This document shows, piece by piece, positions 21,656 through 33,910 of a stretch of 64,000 nucleotides of DNA. The notes under the pieces were generated by a model. That model saw only the letters and a list, made by a program, of their open reading frames with translations, was not told the origin of the DNA and made no database searches. Position 1 is the first letter of the stretch. Each line of letters starts with the position of its first letter. The stretch comes from Erpobdella octoculata (Eukaryota > Annelida > Clitellata > Hirudinida > Erpobdellidae), in contig OZ022244.1 of assembly GCA_963978895.1 (NCBI GenBank), positions 27,724,257-27,788,256 on the forward strand, in the 5' to 3' direction. The position numbers and the translations under genes were made by a program.

Positions 21656-24600
21656 AACCCTAACCCAATTTCATACCCATACCTTAACCGTAATCCAAAC
21701 CCAAATCTTGTCCCTAACCCTAACGCTAACCTCATTCCTAACCCTAACCCTAACAACATCCCCAGCCGTAACCCTAACCACATCCCTAACCCTAACCCGA
21801 ATCTTGACGCTAACCCTAACCCTAACCCAATCTCCAATCCTAACCATAACCATAACCATAACCCTGACCCTAACTCTAACCCTAACCCTAACCCTAACCC
21901 TAATCTTAACCCTAACCCTAATCTCAACCCTAACCACATTTCAACCATAACCCTAACCTCATCCCAAACCTTGACCCTAACCCTAACCCTAATCTTAACC
22001 CTAACCTCAACCCTAACAACATTTCTAACCGTAACCCTAACTGCATCCCTGACCCTGACCCCAACCCCGATCCTAACACATTTCTTAACTTTAACCCTAA
22101 CCCAAAATCTAACCCTAAACAGAACCTTTACCATAACCCTAACCCTAACGCCATTCCTAATCTTAACCCAAACACTTACCCAAACCCTAACCCTAACCTG
22201 GGTTACCCAAACCTTGACCTAAACCTTGACCCTAACCCTAACCCTATTCCTAACCCTTACTCTAACCTTAACCTAACCCTAATCCTAACCTCAACTGTAA
22301 CCCTAACCCCATCTCTAACCCTGAACCTAAAACTGACCCTAACCCTAATCTTTACCCTAACCTGAACCCTAACAACGTTTCCAACCGTAACCCTAACCTC
22401 ATCCAAAACCCTGACCCTAACCCTAACCCTAACCCTAACCTTAACCTTAACCTCAACCCTAACCCTAACCTCAACCCTCATTCCTAACCCTTACTTAAAC
22501 CCTAACTCTTACAACATCCACAACCGTAACCCTAACCACATCCCTAACCCTAACCCGAATCTTGATGCTAACACTAACCCTGACCCTAACCCTAATCCAA
22601 TCTCCAATCCTAACCATAACCCTAACCCTAACTCTAACCCTAACCCCAATCTTAACCCTAACCCTAACAACATTTCAAATCATAAACCTAACCTCATCCC
22701 AAACCTTGACCCTAACCCTAACCCAAACCCTAACCCTAATTTTAACCCTAACCCAAACCCTAACCCTAATTTTAACCCTAACCCTAACCTCAACCCTAAC
22801 ATTTCTAACCGTAACCCTAACTGCATCCCTGACCCTGACCCCAATCCCGATCTTAACCCATTTCCTAACTTTAACCGTAACCCAAACTCTAACCCTAAAC
22901 AGAACCTTTACTATAACCCTAACCCTAACGCCATCCCTAATCTTAACCCAAACCCTAATCCTAACCTTAACCCAAACCTTGACCTAAACCTTGACCCTAA
23001 CCCTAACCCTATTTCTAACCCTTACTCTAACCCAAACCCTAACCCTATTTCTAACCCTTACTCTAACCTTAACTTAACCCTAACCCTAACCTCATCCCTA
23101 ACCCCATCTCTAACCCTGAACCTAAAACTGACCCTAACCCTAACCTTAACCTCAACCCTAACCCTAACCTCAACCCCATTCTTAACCCTTACGCTAACCT
23201 TAACCTAACCCTAACCCTAAAAACATCCCTAACAGTAACCCTAACAGCATCCCTAACCCTGACCCTAACCCCGATCCTAACAACTTTCCTAACCTTAACC
23301 CTAACCCTAAACAAAACCTTGACCCTAACCCTAACCCTAACGCCATTACAAACCCTAACCATAACCATAACCTTGACCCTAACCCTAACACTAACCCTAA
23401 CATTAACCCAAACCTTGACCTAACCCTAACCCTAACCTCATTATTGACCCTTACTCTAACCTTAACTCTAACAACATCCCCAACCGTAACCCTAACGCAT
23501 CCCTAACCCTGGCCCTAACCCTAACCCCTTCCCTAACCCTAACCCAAACCCTCATTATTGACCCTTACTCTAACCTTAACCTAACCTTAACTCTAACAAC
23601 ATCCCCAACCGTAACCCTAACGCATCCCTAACCCTGGCCCTAACCCTAACCCCTTCCCTAACCCAAACCCTTACCCTAACCAAAACTTTGACCCTAACGC
23701 CATTCCTAACCCTTACTCTAACCTTAACCTGCCAACCCTAACAACATTCCTAACCCTAACCCCATCCTTAACCCTAACCCAAATCTTTACCATAATCCTA
23801 ACCCTAACCCAAACTTCACCCATAACCCTAACTTCAAGCTAACCCTAACTTCATCTCTAACCCTAACCTTGACTCTAACCCCAACGTAACCGTAACCCTA
23901 ACCCCATCTCTAAACCTAACTTTAACCTTAACCCAAAACTTAACCCTAACCCTGATCCTAACATCAACCCTAACCTTAACTTAACCCTAACTTAACCACA
24001 ACCGTAACTGTAAGCCAAACCGTATCATTAACCCTAACTCTAACCTTAACCGTATCATTAACCCTAACCCATCCTAACCTTAACCCTAACCCCATCCCTA
24101 ACCATACCCTTAGCGCTAACCCAAACCCTAAACATAACCCTAGCCCTGACTTTAACCCTAACCCTAACCCCATCCCCATCCCTAACCCTAACTAAAACCC
24201 TAACCCTAACATTTCCTAACCAAAACTCTAATCTAACCCTAAGCCTAACACTATCACCATCCCTATCGCTAACCCTAACCTTAACCCTAACAAATCCTAA
24301 CCAAAACTCTAATCTAACCCTAACTCCTAAGCCTAACACTATCACCATCCCTATCGTTAACCCTAACCTTGCCTTAACCCAAACCAAAACCATAACCCTA
24401 AGTTTAGTTAAGTTTTATGTCTTACTCTTAACCCTACTATAAAAAAAAATTAAATTCAGTTTAGGATAGGCAATAATTTTTTTGGAACGAGGGTGAGGGT
24501 AGAGCTCCTAAAAAACAATTTGGTGTGACATATAAGGCATATCAAATTCAATATGACGACTGCGAGAAAATTCAGGTAAAAACCATACCTTAGTGACGGC

Positions 24601-24930
24601 ACAACATAGTTGATACAAAGCTATTTCTATTGTTATGACGACGCGTCTGCACTCTGCTGTGAGCCAAAGATCGATTTTATTTGCTTTTTAACAATTTGCA
24701 GTTTATCGATCTTCAAAAACATTTAAACTAATTCCACAAATTTTGTAGAAATGTGAAGCTAATTTATATTTTTGTTAAATTAATTTTGCTAATGTAATAA
24801 AATAAATTAATTGATACAACAAAAATAACAACAGTGGCCTCTGGTGAGGTGATACAAACATCAGGTGTCAGTAGCTTCTCGCTTATGTTCATCTATCTCT
24901 AATCGTCTTGTCGGTCAGCAATCTTAGAAA

Positions 24931-26602
24931 ATGTCTAAACCAGTAATTTCCTTTGTTACCGGTAATCCGAACAAATTGAAGGAGGTAGTGATGATTTTAG
25001 GCAGTGAATTTGCCGATAAAGTGAGTAGAATGTGGCAGGAATTACTTTTAAATATTTAATTATACCGCATGTAACGCATGTTAATCATCGTTATTTGTTT
25101 TTGTTTATTAAACTCGGCGACAGGGCGGACTTGGCGATATTTTGACAACCACAAAAAAGAGGTTATGGAAGCTGAGAGTCCAACCCTGCTGATTCCAGTT
25201 GCTGCATACTCCACATTTTAAAATTGTTGGACCAATAATAATGGTCTCATTTTCACACCACGTCGTCACAATTAAAAAAAAAACAGGCTGGCTAAGGCTA
25301 AAACTTGCACCATACCTCATACACTTAATTAACTATGTGAGTTTTATCTCAGTGACCTGAATAAAACATAAATTCTTTCACATTGCTAATTATCAATCAA
25401 TTGGCTGGGTGTCCGCAAATTGTGTTTTAATAGTTTATTTATATTATTAATTTTCAAATGTTTAACTGTATTTCTTTCTAACCACATAGACAGCATTGAT
25501 ATGTGTAATATATTTACTCCAGATGTTAAGATAGATATTTTTAAAATTAAATACATATTATTATTTTATCCAGATAACAACTGTGGACATTGACCTTCCC
25601 GAATATCAAGGGGAAATGGACGAAATAAGTCGACTCAAGTGTGAAGAGGCAATCAAGCATATTCGAGGTCCGGTCATGATTGAAGATACAAGCCTCTGTT
25701 TTGAGGCACTTGGAGGCATGCCAGGGCCATACATCAAGTGGTTCCTGAAGCCTTTAGGTCCCTCTGGTACGTATCTGTACGTTTATTTAGATATATATTG
25801 ACTGACCTAGGATGGGAACAAACAACCGGTGATTAAACCAGCACGTGATAACCAGTGAGATGATATGTCAATTTCAGCTTGAGCTCTACTTTTCATGAAG
25901 ACCTTAGATGAAGCTGCTTGTATTATCGTTTGACAAGCTCTGACAAAAACTTCATGGCGGTTGTCCAACCATCTATACGCGATAGAAGTACATGGGCATT
26001 TGAGTTTTTTATGTGAAGACAATACAGTAATGATGTGGTGAAAAAAATGGTGACACACTGCAAAGAATAACAATGTCTACAATGTTGTACAAACACGTAC
26101 AGCCATGTAAACATGACATTTCTGACTAACCGTAATGTAGGTAGCCGAACGTTTTGACAGTTTCATTGTTTTTCTATTCGTAGCCCCATAGACATATGAC
26201 TTAATTTTATATAAAGGTAGATATATGATCATGCGATCATGAATAGGAATTGAAATAAATGTCAGATTAAATCAAATTTTTCCTGCTTTTCCAAATAACT
26301 CTTTTCATCAACCAGGTCTCCACAAGATGCTCCACGGCTTCGAAAACAAAAACGCTACAGCTGTCTGTTCTTTTGCATACCACGGGGGCAAACCAGAAGA
26401 TGAGGTCAAGCTGTTCAAGGGTGTGACAAAGGGCACCATAGTCTCTCCTAGGGGACCCTCAGACTTTGGCTGGGATTCCTGTTTCCAGCCAGAGGGGTTT
26501 GACAAGACCTATGCTGAGATGGAAAAATCTCAAAAGAACTTATTATCTCATAGATACAAAGCTGTTAATGCCCTCAGGGAATTTCTTCGATCAATTTTAT
26601 AA
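24931..26602 (+). CDS. ITPA: Inosine triphosphate pyrophosphatase (ITPase)
   Basis: Three exons with GT-AG junctions: 24931-25020, 25574-25766, 26316-26602 (TAA), giving 189 residues against about 194 in human ITPA. Family motifs in order: [13 protein letters not shown] near the N-terminus (substrate-binding SFxTGNxxKLxE), [15 protein letters not shown], the [15 protein letters not shown] catalytic/metal segment, [11 protein letters not shown], then the C-terminal signatures [24 protein letters not shown] and SHRYKAV. The enzyme hydrolyses ITP, dITP and XTP to monophosphates and pyrophosphate in the cytosol, clearing non-canonical purines from the nucleotide pool. The start is the first ATG of the reading frame, with an A at -3. 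It is complete and shows no disabling change. Its 3' end faces membralin about 420 bp away. Confidence 0.97.
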
Positions 26603-27020
26603 ATTGCTTTTTTGTGCTGTTAAACTTTTTTAGGATAATTTTTAATGAAAGTAATAATCTCATACAAAAATTTATTGTGTCCGGGCGTATCAGGAATTAT
26701 TTGACAAATGTGGCTTTACTTATTAATTATGTATTCAGAAAATTTTTCAAAGGTGGGTGGTGTCTAAACAAAATTTAATAGTATTTTCTGCAATTAAAAC
26801 ATACAAACATACCTTTTGGCTCCTACCGAATAATTTACATATATATAATATAATAATATATATATATGATCACAATGTTTGTTAACAGAAAACAAAAAAG
26901 ATGAAATAATAGTAAAAAGATGGTTTTCATGTAATTATATTATTATTTTTATTATTATATACAAAAGTCCAAAATAGATTCAACGAGCATTCAAAGGGCA
27001 CTTTGTTCAGAAGTTTCCTC
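26603..27020. other. Convergent 3' intergenic region between ITPA and TMEM259
   Basis: AT-rich, 418 bp. On the minus strand an AATAAA (reverse complement at 26948-26953) lies about 70 bp past the membralin stop. No strong AATAAA was seen for ITPA on +. A small palindromic (TA)n block lies at 26839-26868. Confidence 0.6.
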
Positions 27021-30000
27021 TTAGAGCGTGGGGAGCGATAAGGACAATCTGACCCTGGTAAAATTTGTCGGACCCCTGGCGACGCTGGCTCGGCTGTTTG
27101 TCGTGCTGCTGTTGCGGGGGCTTTGGTTGCTGCCGGTAGCAGTGGCGCTTCTTCCCACATAGAGCCTGATCTCGTTCGGGCGTCGCCGGACTCGGTAATT
27201 GCCGTTGTTGCGTCTCAGCTCGGACAGGGTCTGCGTGATCCTTACGAGACCGTATAAGTACGGAAGCTCGTAGTGGTTGAAGAAGTAAACCATCGAGTGC
27301 TAATTAAAAAAAATTATTGCTATTTGGTTAAAAATTATTCTACTTCTCTATCCAAATAGAAAAATAAACCATTAAAGTGAATCTTTGTTTCAATTTTTAA
27401 ATTAAATCAATTCTAGTGAAATGTGAGTTTAATAAATAAAACTAATGATAAGAAAAACTTCCTGCAGCAAATAAAAATAAATAAAAAAAAGAAATTTGCT
27501 CACCTGAATGAACATCCAGCATGTTATCATGGTGAGAATCGTGAACCGACCATTGAAACGAAAGTAGTACATGTAGAAGACAAAGTGATACAGATGGAAA
27601 AACCTGTACAGAAGAAGATTTTTGTTTTGTTTTTTTTTTTTAAAATAAATGCGCATTCAAGTACCGCATTCTTGATTAGGCTGTTATCAACAAATGGCAA
27701 AAAGCTAATATTTTTCTATTTAAAGAATATTTTTACAGAAAAAAATTGCGCTGACTATTTCAGATTTATAGATATTAATATTAAACATTACTCAATTAAG
27801 ATAATTAACTATATCTTCTAAATCCGTAGATTCACTACACTAATTTTCGTTAAGCGGAAAAATCACGTTGTGACAGAAATGTCGTTCGCTCGAAATAAAT
27901 CTCGCATTAAAAACAAAACAACTAAAACCGCACTTCAGCCAATGACGTTTCGAGACCTCGCTGTGACAGCAGATGAGATGGAATTGGGTCGCCACCCAGA
28001 TGGCAAACAGGTGCAACCAGAAAGTGAAGTCATCTCGGAACAGATAATCCATCGCTGTGTGTAAACCTGCGAGTCAAAAAAGTATAATATTGTTAGAAAT
28101 AATACAAAACATTTATACTTTCAAACAGCTATAGGAATTTCGATTTAAAGTTAGGAGTAGTTAGGACATCACTGTTATCAATTATTAGGTTAGCATACCG
28201 CTGTTATTGATTAATAAATAAATAAATAAATACAATAAGTAAGAACATCAATGTTATTGATTAATAATTAAATAAATTAACACATTATTGTCATTAATCT
28301 GTTTTTATAGAAAACATGCAAAAACACAAAACCGACCAAGCAGTGCGAGAAATATCATGAAGACCTGACATGCTGGAAAGGTTCTCAATCGGTGCGGAAC
28401 GTACAAAACTTCAACTGTAATCAAATTTAAGAAAGAAAAATAGTTACACGACAGTTTTTACATTAAAAATAGATTTTAAAAAAAAAATAATATTTTTATA
28501 CGAATTAAAGACCTTCGGTAAAAATTACAGTTCTACCGAGAACAAATTAAAAAAAATCTACCTAATGCAGCTGTCACACTGTAATATCCATGCTGGACGA
28601 TGGTGGATGACAACACTACCTGATTAATTTATGCAAAACAAAGATATAATTAATTTATTAAAACTTGTTTATTACATTCCTCATAGTATCAGTAGGGGAA
28701 TTGTAGTAGTATTAAAAATTAGTTGTAGCAGTAATAGTAGTAATATATGTTATTCTCTACACATGAGTCCGCATCAATCAACTTTCAAACCGATCTAGAA
28801 GAATTTCGTATCCACTTCCACGTCCCACATGCATCTCTGACTTGACCATTCATTAACTGCTCAAGTTATTGAACCAAATACTCACAAAAACCAGCATGGA
28901 TAAAGAGGCGATGATGCAGTGAATGATCGAAGCTGCTCTTTCAGTCTTCAATGGAATCACGTGTTCTGAGCCCACGATCTTGTAGAAACCTGTATAAGAT
29001 GAAAAGACACTAAAATAGTTTTGAAATTTCTAACATAAAGGAAGTTCATGCATGTGTGTGTGTGTGTGTGTGGCCATCGGGACTGGAACTTTCTAACCGG
29101 AGATATTCCTCATTTACAAAACTCGATAGAAAACCAAAGTAGCCACGTGGACGACCCACCTACTATTTTTGAATCTCATTTGCTTGCAACCAAGCAGCTA
29201 ATTGATGAAAAAAATATGCTGAAAAAAATGTATGTACCTTGTGTTCTCTTGTTGGAGATGAGAAAATTTTCAAGAGAGAGAGTGACAATATCCTTGAAAC
29301 CTAGAAATTCTTCTGAGAAAGCCCTTCTGTACAGGTTTCTACTGAAGCACTGGTTGGTGTCTGGATCTGGATGTAAGTGCATTCATTGTTAGAACAAACA
29401 AGCAGAATGATTGGTCGATAGAATCGAATACATTATCATTATCGAACCAATCACAACCGACTAACCCAAAGAAATATGAATGACCTTCACATTCAAATTT
29501 TTCCGTGCCTGCTCGCTGAGCAGCAATAGGCCGTCCAGTTCCGAATATTCGACCAATAGGTTTTCAGTCTTGCTCACGAGGGTGACTGAAGAAATCGAGC
29601 AAATAATTATAGCTTATTATTATTATTTTCTAAATAGTTGCTGTTCAAATATTACAATTAAACTTGTAAACGTTGAAATATCGTTAAGTCAAAATATTAA
29701 CCACAAATAAATAAACCCCCCAAAAAAAAACAAACAAAATTAAAGTTCTGAAATAACAAATCTTGATGAAGAAGAAACAGAAAAGAAACTTTTTATCACA
29801 TATTTACTAACAAACTTTATAACAAATTTACTAATACACTTTATAACAAATTTACTAACACACTTTATAACAAATTTACTATCACACTTTATAACAAATT
29901 TACTAACGTACTTTATAACAAATTTACTAACACACTTTATAACAAATTTACTAACACACTTTATAACAAATTTACTAATACACTTTATAACAAATTTACT

Positions 30001-31071
30001 AACACACTTTATAACAAATTTACCAACATATTTTATAACAAATTTACTAACACACTTTATAACAAATTTACTAACACATTTTAGAGATCTTATCCGCCAG
30101 CAAATCAATTTGCAAATCCAATGCAGTCAGCCAATCAGACATTAAAATGGGCATCGTCGAGATACCATTGAACCAATCCACAACGAAGACCTCCCCGGCC
30201 GGCCAATAAAACTTGGTCTCGATCGGAACGGGAGCCTCGACGGAATCACCGATGGATGCTGATAAAAAAAAACTAATTGAGAAAAATATTTTAATCAGAA
30301 AAACCAAATAAAAATTTAGAAACTCACAAAAATTTTTTAACGTCTCTCCTTCAGATAATCGACAAACTGAATTGTCTTCGTAACCATCATCATTATCATC
30401 ACTACCGGCATCCTGAAACTTGGAAGGATCAAGAATCTCCTTCAATGGCAATGCAATGTCTTCCCCTCCAGCATCGGGGACAAACGGCAGCCTGTTGACC
30501 TCGATCCTAAGGATTGTCGGTTCGTTCCACGGAGTGCCGATGTCTGCCAGACAGTTCGAGGTTGATGGGTTGCTGACGTATGCAAAGTGAAGATAGATGA
30601 GGATGGAGAGAGCCAAGAAAGCCTGCATCGAGTATATTATTAGTTATTTGTTTTTCATAATCATCGTTCAATAAAACGTGATTCAACTGCTCATATTGAT
30701 TTAATGTCATTTAGCCTAATCGTATATTCGAAGAAAAAATACTAGAGCCGTTATCGAAAATGAGATTATCCAGCTCTCTACAAACTTTAAAAACAATAAT
30801 ATTTTATTATACATCAAAATAGTCAATAATAATAGTAATAATAATGATGATGATAATGATAATAATGTAAACGGCTACATTTTACCTTTACGAGAAAAGA
30901 AAATTCGATGAATCTCCTCAACAGCTTGTAGACGGCTTTGTCGTAAAACATGGCATACCTGCGAAAGATGATCGAGAACACCTGTTGGCGGACAGAAGCG
31001 GAACTGAGGTTCTCTGCCTCCGAAACCAAGGGCGGATTAGGAGACTCCGGGTTGTCTGTGGGTACGTCCAT
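27021..31071 (-). CDS. TMEM259: Membralin (TMEM259), ER membrane protein
   Basis: Eleven coding exons, 5' to 3': 31071-30886, 30622-30328, 30258-30076, 29585-29466, 29366-29238, 28989-28886, 28619-28562, 28414-28337, 28054-27934, 27603-27504, 27299-27021. They sum to 1653 nt (550 aa). Landmarks matching membralin: VYKLLRRFIEFSFLVK, then AFLALSILIYLHFAY (TM1); NCLADIGTPW..ILRIEV; ISLDPDTNQCF with EEFLGFKDI; EHVIPLKTERAASIIHC; the core FHLICCHSEVSKRHWLKFF; YYFRFNGRFTILT; HSMVYFFNHYELP. Several hydrophobic segments follow in the C-terminal half and the tail is Asn/Ser/Arg-rich. Membralin works in ER-associated degradation and gamma-secretase regulation in mammals. The most divergent exon is 28619-28562, assigned mainly by phase. 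The first ATG in frame after acceptor-like sequence is used; a non-coding 5' exon upstream of 31080 is possible. Confidence 0.93.
29785..30078. repeat. 24-bp intronic minisatellite abutting a TMEM259 splice donor
   Basis: About twelve units of a 24-bp repeat (minus strand: gtgttagtaaatttgttata plus aa) start at the 3' edge of the exon ending at 30076. Each unit carries its own GTTAGTAAA donor-like string. An alternative frame through it (KCVSKFVI repeats) is open but is not the frame of the protein; the protein frame meets TAG within the first unit. Confidence 0.95.
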
Positions 31072-31261
31072 CAAAAGACCCTGAGTTTCATGAAAAATAT
31101 CTAAGTGTAAAAATGTGGTTTAGATATATAATTAATTGTCTGTTTACATTTCGCCAAACCACAACAAAGATACGCAATAGATACAAAAAATTTAATAATA
31201 AATAAATTATTATAATAATAATGGGTTCCAAAACATTGATTTTTTTTTCTTTGGCTTTTTT

Positions 31262-31570
31262 AGGAATGACTGTATGAAAGCAGCAAAGCAAGCTAAAAGT
31301 ATCCTAGGAATAAAAAAAAATAATGATGAGCTGAAACCAAACCAGAAACTATTAATAATAAGGATCTATCAGAATATGGTGAGAACGCACCTGTAATATT
31401 GTGTATAGTATAAGCTTGAAGCCTCGTTTCAGGCTTAAATAAAAGAAATTATGGAGAATTTACAAAAAAGGACAAAAAATTATTAGAACTTTGCTTTATT
31501 ACCTAAGATTGCCTAAGAAAGATTGAGAAATTTAAACCAACAGCACTGATACCATTATTAGAAAATAACT
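31262..31570 (+). pseudogene. Decayed non-LTR retrotransposon RT fragment
   Basis: A translation reads MKAAKQAKSILGI, then KPNQKLLIIRIYQNMVRTHL, matching the LINE reverse-transcriptase thumb region pattern ('K.A...LG.I.R.....LY...VRP.LEY'). It is followed by stop-riddled sequence with NLQKRTKNY-like and LPKIA-like pieces. No ORF survives. Confidence 0.55.
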
Positions 31571-32390
31571 AACTATTAAATTATAAACTTGGATAGTTAG
31601 TACAAAGTTACAACACGATCTGATAACATCTCAAATTTAATACATATATAATTATATAAATAATAATAAACACGACTCGTAAACCATAACAAATACAAGA
31701 CATACCAAAAACACTACGTCAAATAAACAAGGCTCTAAAAGTCTCAAGTTTTTTTAAAAATTAAAAAAGTATTGTAAAAAAATTTTTTTGTGTAACAAAA
31801 ATTTTTAAAACATGATTAAAACAAACCAACAGTTCTGCGTCCAACGAACGTAAAGATTTAACGAGAAATTTATGTTATAGAGCCTTCTATTGGAATTAAG
31901 AGGTTTTCAAACAAGCAATTTATATAAGATCTTCTACTAGCACTTAAAGAGGTGTTCTTCTACAATCAACAAAACTGATGCGTATTCTGTCCTCTCTGGA
32001 AATCAAAGTTAAAAGATAAACGGTTTCCATAATCCATTAGCTTAATCCACTAATGCATGGTTCTCCGTACACTTTGGTTATATAATAGGTTTATCACGAA
32101 GATATATAACATAAACTATGTATTGAAAAGCGGAAAGGTTTTTGCAACTAGGTTTTGTATATGTGTTTACTATTTTCAAGTTTTGCACTGTGTAGAGATG
32201 ATCTTCATCGATATCATCATAGCCTAATCAACTAACGTTTGGGCGACCATGGCTGATCTGAACAAATATCAGGTACCTAAAAAGTGGGACTGAGTACCGC
32301 GCTCGTTGTTACCTCATATTTTTACGCATATAACGTTTCCAGGAATGCCTGGAGATGTCGTAAAAAAGATGTTTTATAATTAAACAAAAT

Positions 32391-32545
32391 TGGATTAGTA
32401 AAATGTAATTGAACTATTATTGGATTAGTAAAATGTAATTGAACTATTATTGGATTAGTAAAATGTAATTGAACTATTATTGGATTAGTAAAATATAATT
32501 AAAATATTATTGGATTAGTAAAATATAATTAAATTATTATTGAGA
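32391..32545. repeat. 30-bp minisatellite (TGGATTAGTAAAATGTAATT...)n
   Basis: Five tandem units of exactly 30 bp. The first three are identical and the last two carry a few substitutions. Confidence 0.95.
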
Positions 32546-33789
32546 AAACATTCTACACTTCCTGATTTATAGAGCACCATCCTTATTTATGAACTTTCCA
32601 GGAACACCAGGATGCGCATTATATGTGTACAAATACAAAATTTGCTACCCCAAACAATAGAGTAGAGTGAGCTGTACAGAGTAAACGAAGTCGCCACACG
32701 CTTTTACATAAAACACAAAAAGTTCATGTATGTATTTTTAAAGTTGTATTAATACAGTTGAAGGATTATAATTCATTATTGAAAATTTTTATGAAATTGA
32801 CCACCGACGTTCAAGCGAGATGTATCTCTATATTTACAGATATTATCAAATTATTCATCTGAACATTTAATCAAACGGCGACTGGCCTGTACAGGCGAAG
32901 AACAGCATTCGAGCCAAACGGAACAAAATAAATTAAAACTAATTAATTGGCAATAGGAGGAGACGAAACATTTGCAATAAAAGTGAGTAAATGTGAATCT
33001 AGAATGAAAGCACTCTTTTAACATTTCGCAATCTGAATCAATGGTTAGCAGCCAAAAAAAATAACCAACAACTAAATGAATAAAAAAAAATGTTTTAACT
33101 AGGATAAACAGTAAACTTAAATCAAAGCCACAGTTGTACATTTCCAGATTATGAAGGAAAAAGGAGAGGGTTATATCACAAGTTATGGTGTGGGGGAAAC
33201 TAATATCTGCTACTCTTTTCTTGAGTACAAATAATCAATCAAGGAAGATATGCGTGTTCCTCCGTTGTATATTCTCAAGACCACTGCAGAATTTTAATTA
33301 TTATGATTACATTTTAAACGCCATCTATCTACTCGCTTAAGAATGAGAAAGAAAGAAAGAAGAAAAAATGGGCTGCACGAACATTGCAAACGATAAAATA
33401 TTCAAGCGGCTGACTCATTTATTTATTATTTCATTTATTTACAACTCTGGCGCACCTCCAGGCAAGTAAGAGAAAATAATAATCTGATTAAAAAAAAATC
33501 CGTTCAATACAACCGAAAAGCACATTCCAACGTCACACGACTCGTCGGATTGGTCAGCAGAAAAAGACGTCGGAAGCCAATCAGCAAGAGGGGCATGAAT
33601 ACTCAACGGTGGCAAAACGATGAAGAGGCAGGGTAGTTGCTTGCTCGACAGCCAATAGAAAATCGTTATGCAAAAAGCCAACCAGCTAGAAAGCTAGTCT
33701 ATATAACATATCAAGATGATCTGCATATAAGGTTTGATCGAAACTACAATTTCCTATAATTACTAATTAATGGAACAATATGGACAACA

Positions 33790-33910
<121 letters not shown>

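Larger units (their letters stand above)
21006..24420 (-). repeat. Degenerate interstitial telomere-like (TTAGGG/CCCTAA) array
   Basis: From 21006-21032 and 21656-24420 the + strand is composed almost entirely of CCCTAA units with point variants (CCATAA, CTCTAA, CCTTAA, CCCAAA) and short interruptions. Orientation is constant: C-rich on +, TTAGGG on -. TTAGGG is the ancestral animal telomere repeat. Protein-coding genes on both sides show that this is internal. Longer segments are themselves duplicated inside the array. Repetitive Leu/Thr, Asn/Pro and Val/Arg readings are artefacts. Confidence 0.97.

Noticed and set aside
21613..24393. Many ORFs of 67-189 codons reading LTLTLT, NPNPNP, VRVRVR or GLGLGL
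   Set aside because: All arise from hexameric CCCTAA repeats, which leave several frames stop-free. Not proteins.
21006..24420. Array as a true chromosome end
   Set aside because: Intact multi-exon genes lie on both sides in the same contig, and the repeat is too degenerate for a live telomere.
27423..27821. 132-codon + strand ORF
   Set aside because: Antisense to a TMEM259 exon and AT-rich intron; no recognisable protein.
29785..30078. CRISPR-like regular repeat (24 bp)
   Set aside because: Units abut with no variable spacers and lie inside an animal gene intron; a minisatellite.
29740..30108. 122-codon ORF reading KCVSKFVI repeats as an extension of TMEM259
   Set aside because: It is in a different frame from the membralin exon. 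The protein frame hits TAG at once, and family alignment resumes at the next exon.
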